From: Trichococcus palustris
Lineage (GTDB): Bacteria > Bacillota > Bacilli > Lactobacillales > Aerococcaceae
Length of the DNA stretch: 64,000 nt
Reading direction: 5' to 3'
NCBI RefSeq assembly: GCF_900114465.1
Contig: NZ_FOTD01000008.1
Span: 48,670 to 112,669 of the forward strand
Position numbers and translations under genes: made by a program. This document shows positions 63,841 to 64,000 of the stretch, piece after piece. The first letter of the stretch is position 1; the number at the start of each line of letters is the position of its first letter. The notes beneath the pieces are model-generated. The model was not told the origin of the DNA, ran no database searches, and saw only the letters and a program-made list of their open reading frames with translations.

Positions 63841-64000
63841 TTACATGAGAGTTTGATCCTGGCTCAGGACGAACGCTGGCGGCGTGCCTAATACATGCAA
63901 GTCGAACGGTTCTTTCTTTTGGAAGCTTGCTTCCGATCGAGAGAATAGTGGCGAACGGGTGAGTAACACGTGGGTAACCTGCCCATAAGAGGGGGATAAC
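63841..64000 (+). rRNA. rrs: 16S ribosomal RNA, 5' end
   Basis: GAGAGTTTGATCCTGGCTCA, then GACGAACGCTGGCGGCGTGC and CTAATACATGCAAGTCGAAC are universal 16S 5' sequences. The gene continues beyond the right edge. The V1 loop (TTCTTTCTTTTGGAAGCTTG region) is of a Lactobacillales type, but the genus cannot be fixed from this fragment. Confidence 0.97.

Noticed and set aside
1..64000. CRISPR arrays and tRNA genes
   Set aside because: No regularly spaced direct repeats of CRISPR type and no tRNA cloverleaf were recognised while reading both strands.

Overview
The window is chromosomal DNA of a low-to-mid GC Gram-positive bacterium of the order Lactobacillales. It most resembles a member of the Carnobacteriaceae such as Trichococcus. 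This rests on the Bacilli-type order gltX-cysE-cysS-mrnC-rlmB-yacP-sigH ... rpmG-secE-nusG-rplKA-rplJL-rpoBC, TetR/MerR/GlnR-type regulation, an oxygen-independent ribonucleotide reductase, and a GC content by eye in the upper 40s, too high for Carnobacterium itself. The genus is an inference; only the first ~160 nt of a 16S rRNA gene are present.

Layout. 1-9.9 kb is an accessory stretch: the end of a UPF0210 gene, a divergent TetR/MFS pair with a palindromic operator, an APC permease, a CDF metal exporter, a scar where a 5'-deleted TnpB element sits inside a broken nitroreductase gene, an amidase and a Kup potassium transporter. 10-19.3 kb is largely nitrogen and lysine metabolism: glnR-glnA behind a consensus GlnR box, dapF-dapL (aminotransferase route to diaminopimelate), an unidentified structured RNA candidate of about 390 nt with its own promoter and terminator, an ABC exporter, and an ammonium transporter fused to a PII domain. 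19.7-31.3 kb holds a second (5') tnpB relic, nrdD-nrdG under tandem NrdR boxes, an aldo/keto reductase, a lipoprotein, an MhqO-type dioxygenase, a cytoplasmic alpha-amylase, an MsmK/UgpC ATPase and a dUTPase.

31.4-39.4 kb is the conserved radA-PIN/TRAM-gltX-cysE-cysS-mrnC-rlmB-yacP block; yacP (rae1) has no conventional start codon in frame. A LexA-controlled Y-family polymerase plus YolD pair (39.5-41.4 kb) is inserted directly after yacP and is followed by a decayed second copy of the yacP 3' end and its terminator, so the module is bracketed by direct repeats. sigH follows.

42.9-50.0 kb is the most notable system: a complete core of the flavin-based extracellular electron transfer (FLEET) locus, in the order eetB, ndh2, eetA, dmkB, pplA, fmnB, dmkA. 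The NADH dehydrogenase would pass electrons to a demethylmenaquinone made by DmkA/DmkB. EetA/EetB would link the quinone pool to the outside, and the FmnB-flavinylated lipoprotein PplA would carry electrons to external acceptors. The locus lies between sigH and rpmG-secE-nusG.

50.4-62.4 kb is the translation/transcription core (rpmG, secE, nusG, rplK, rplA, rplJ, rplL, an RsmC-like methyltransferase, rpoB, rpoC) with visible leader regulation: a repeated L1-type motif, an L10 leader with attenuator, and a long rpoB leader. A prepilin peptidase on the opposite strand and three tandem strong promoters lead into the 16S rRNA gene, which runs off the right edge.
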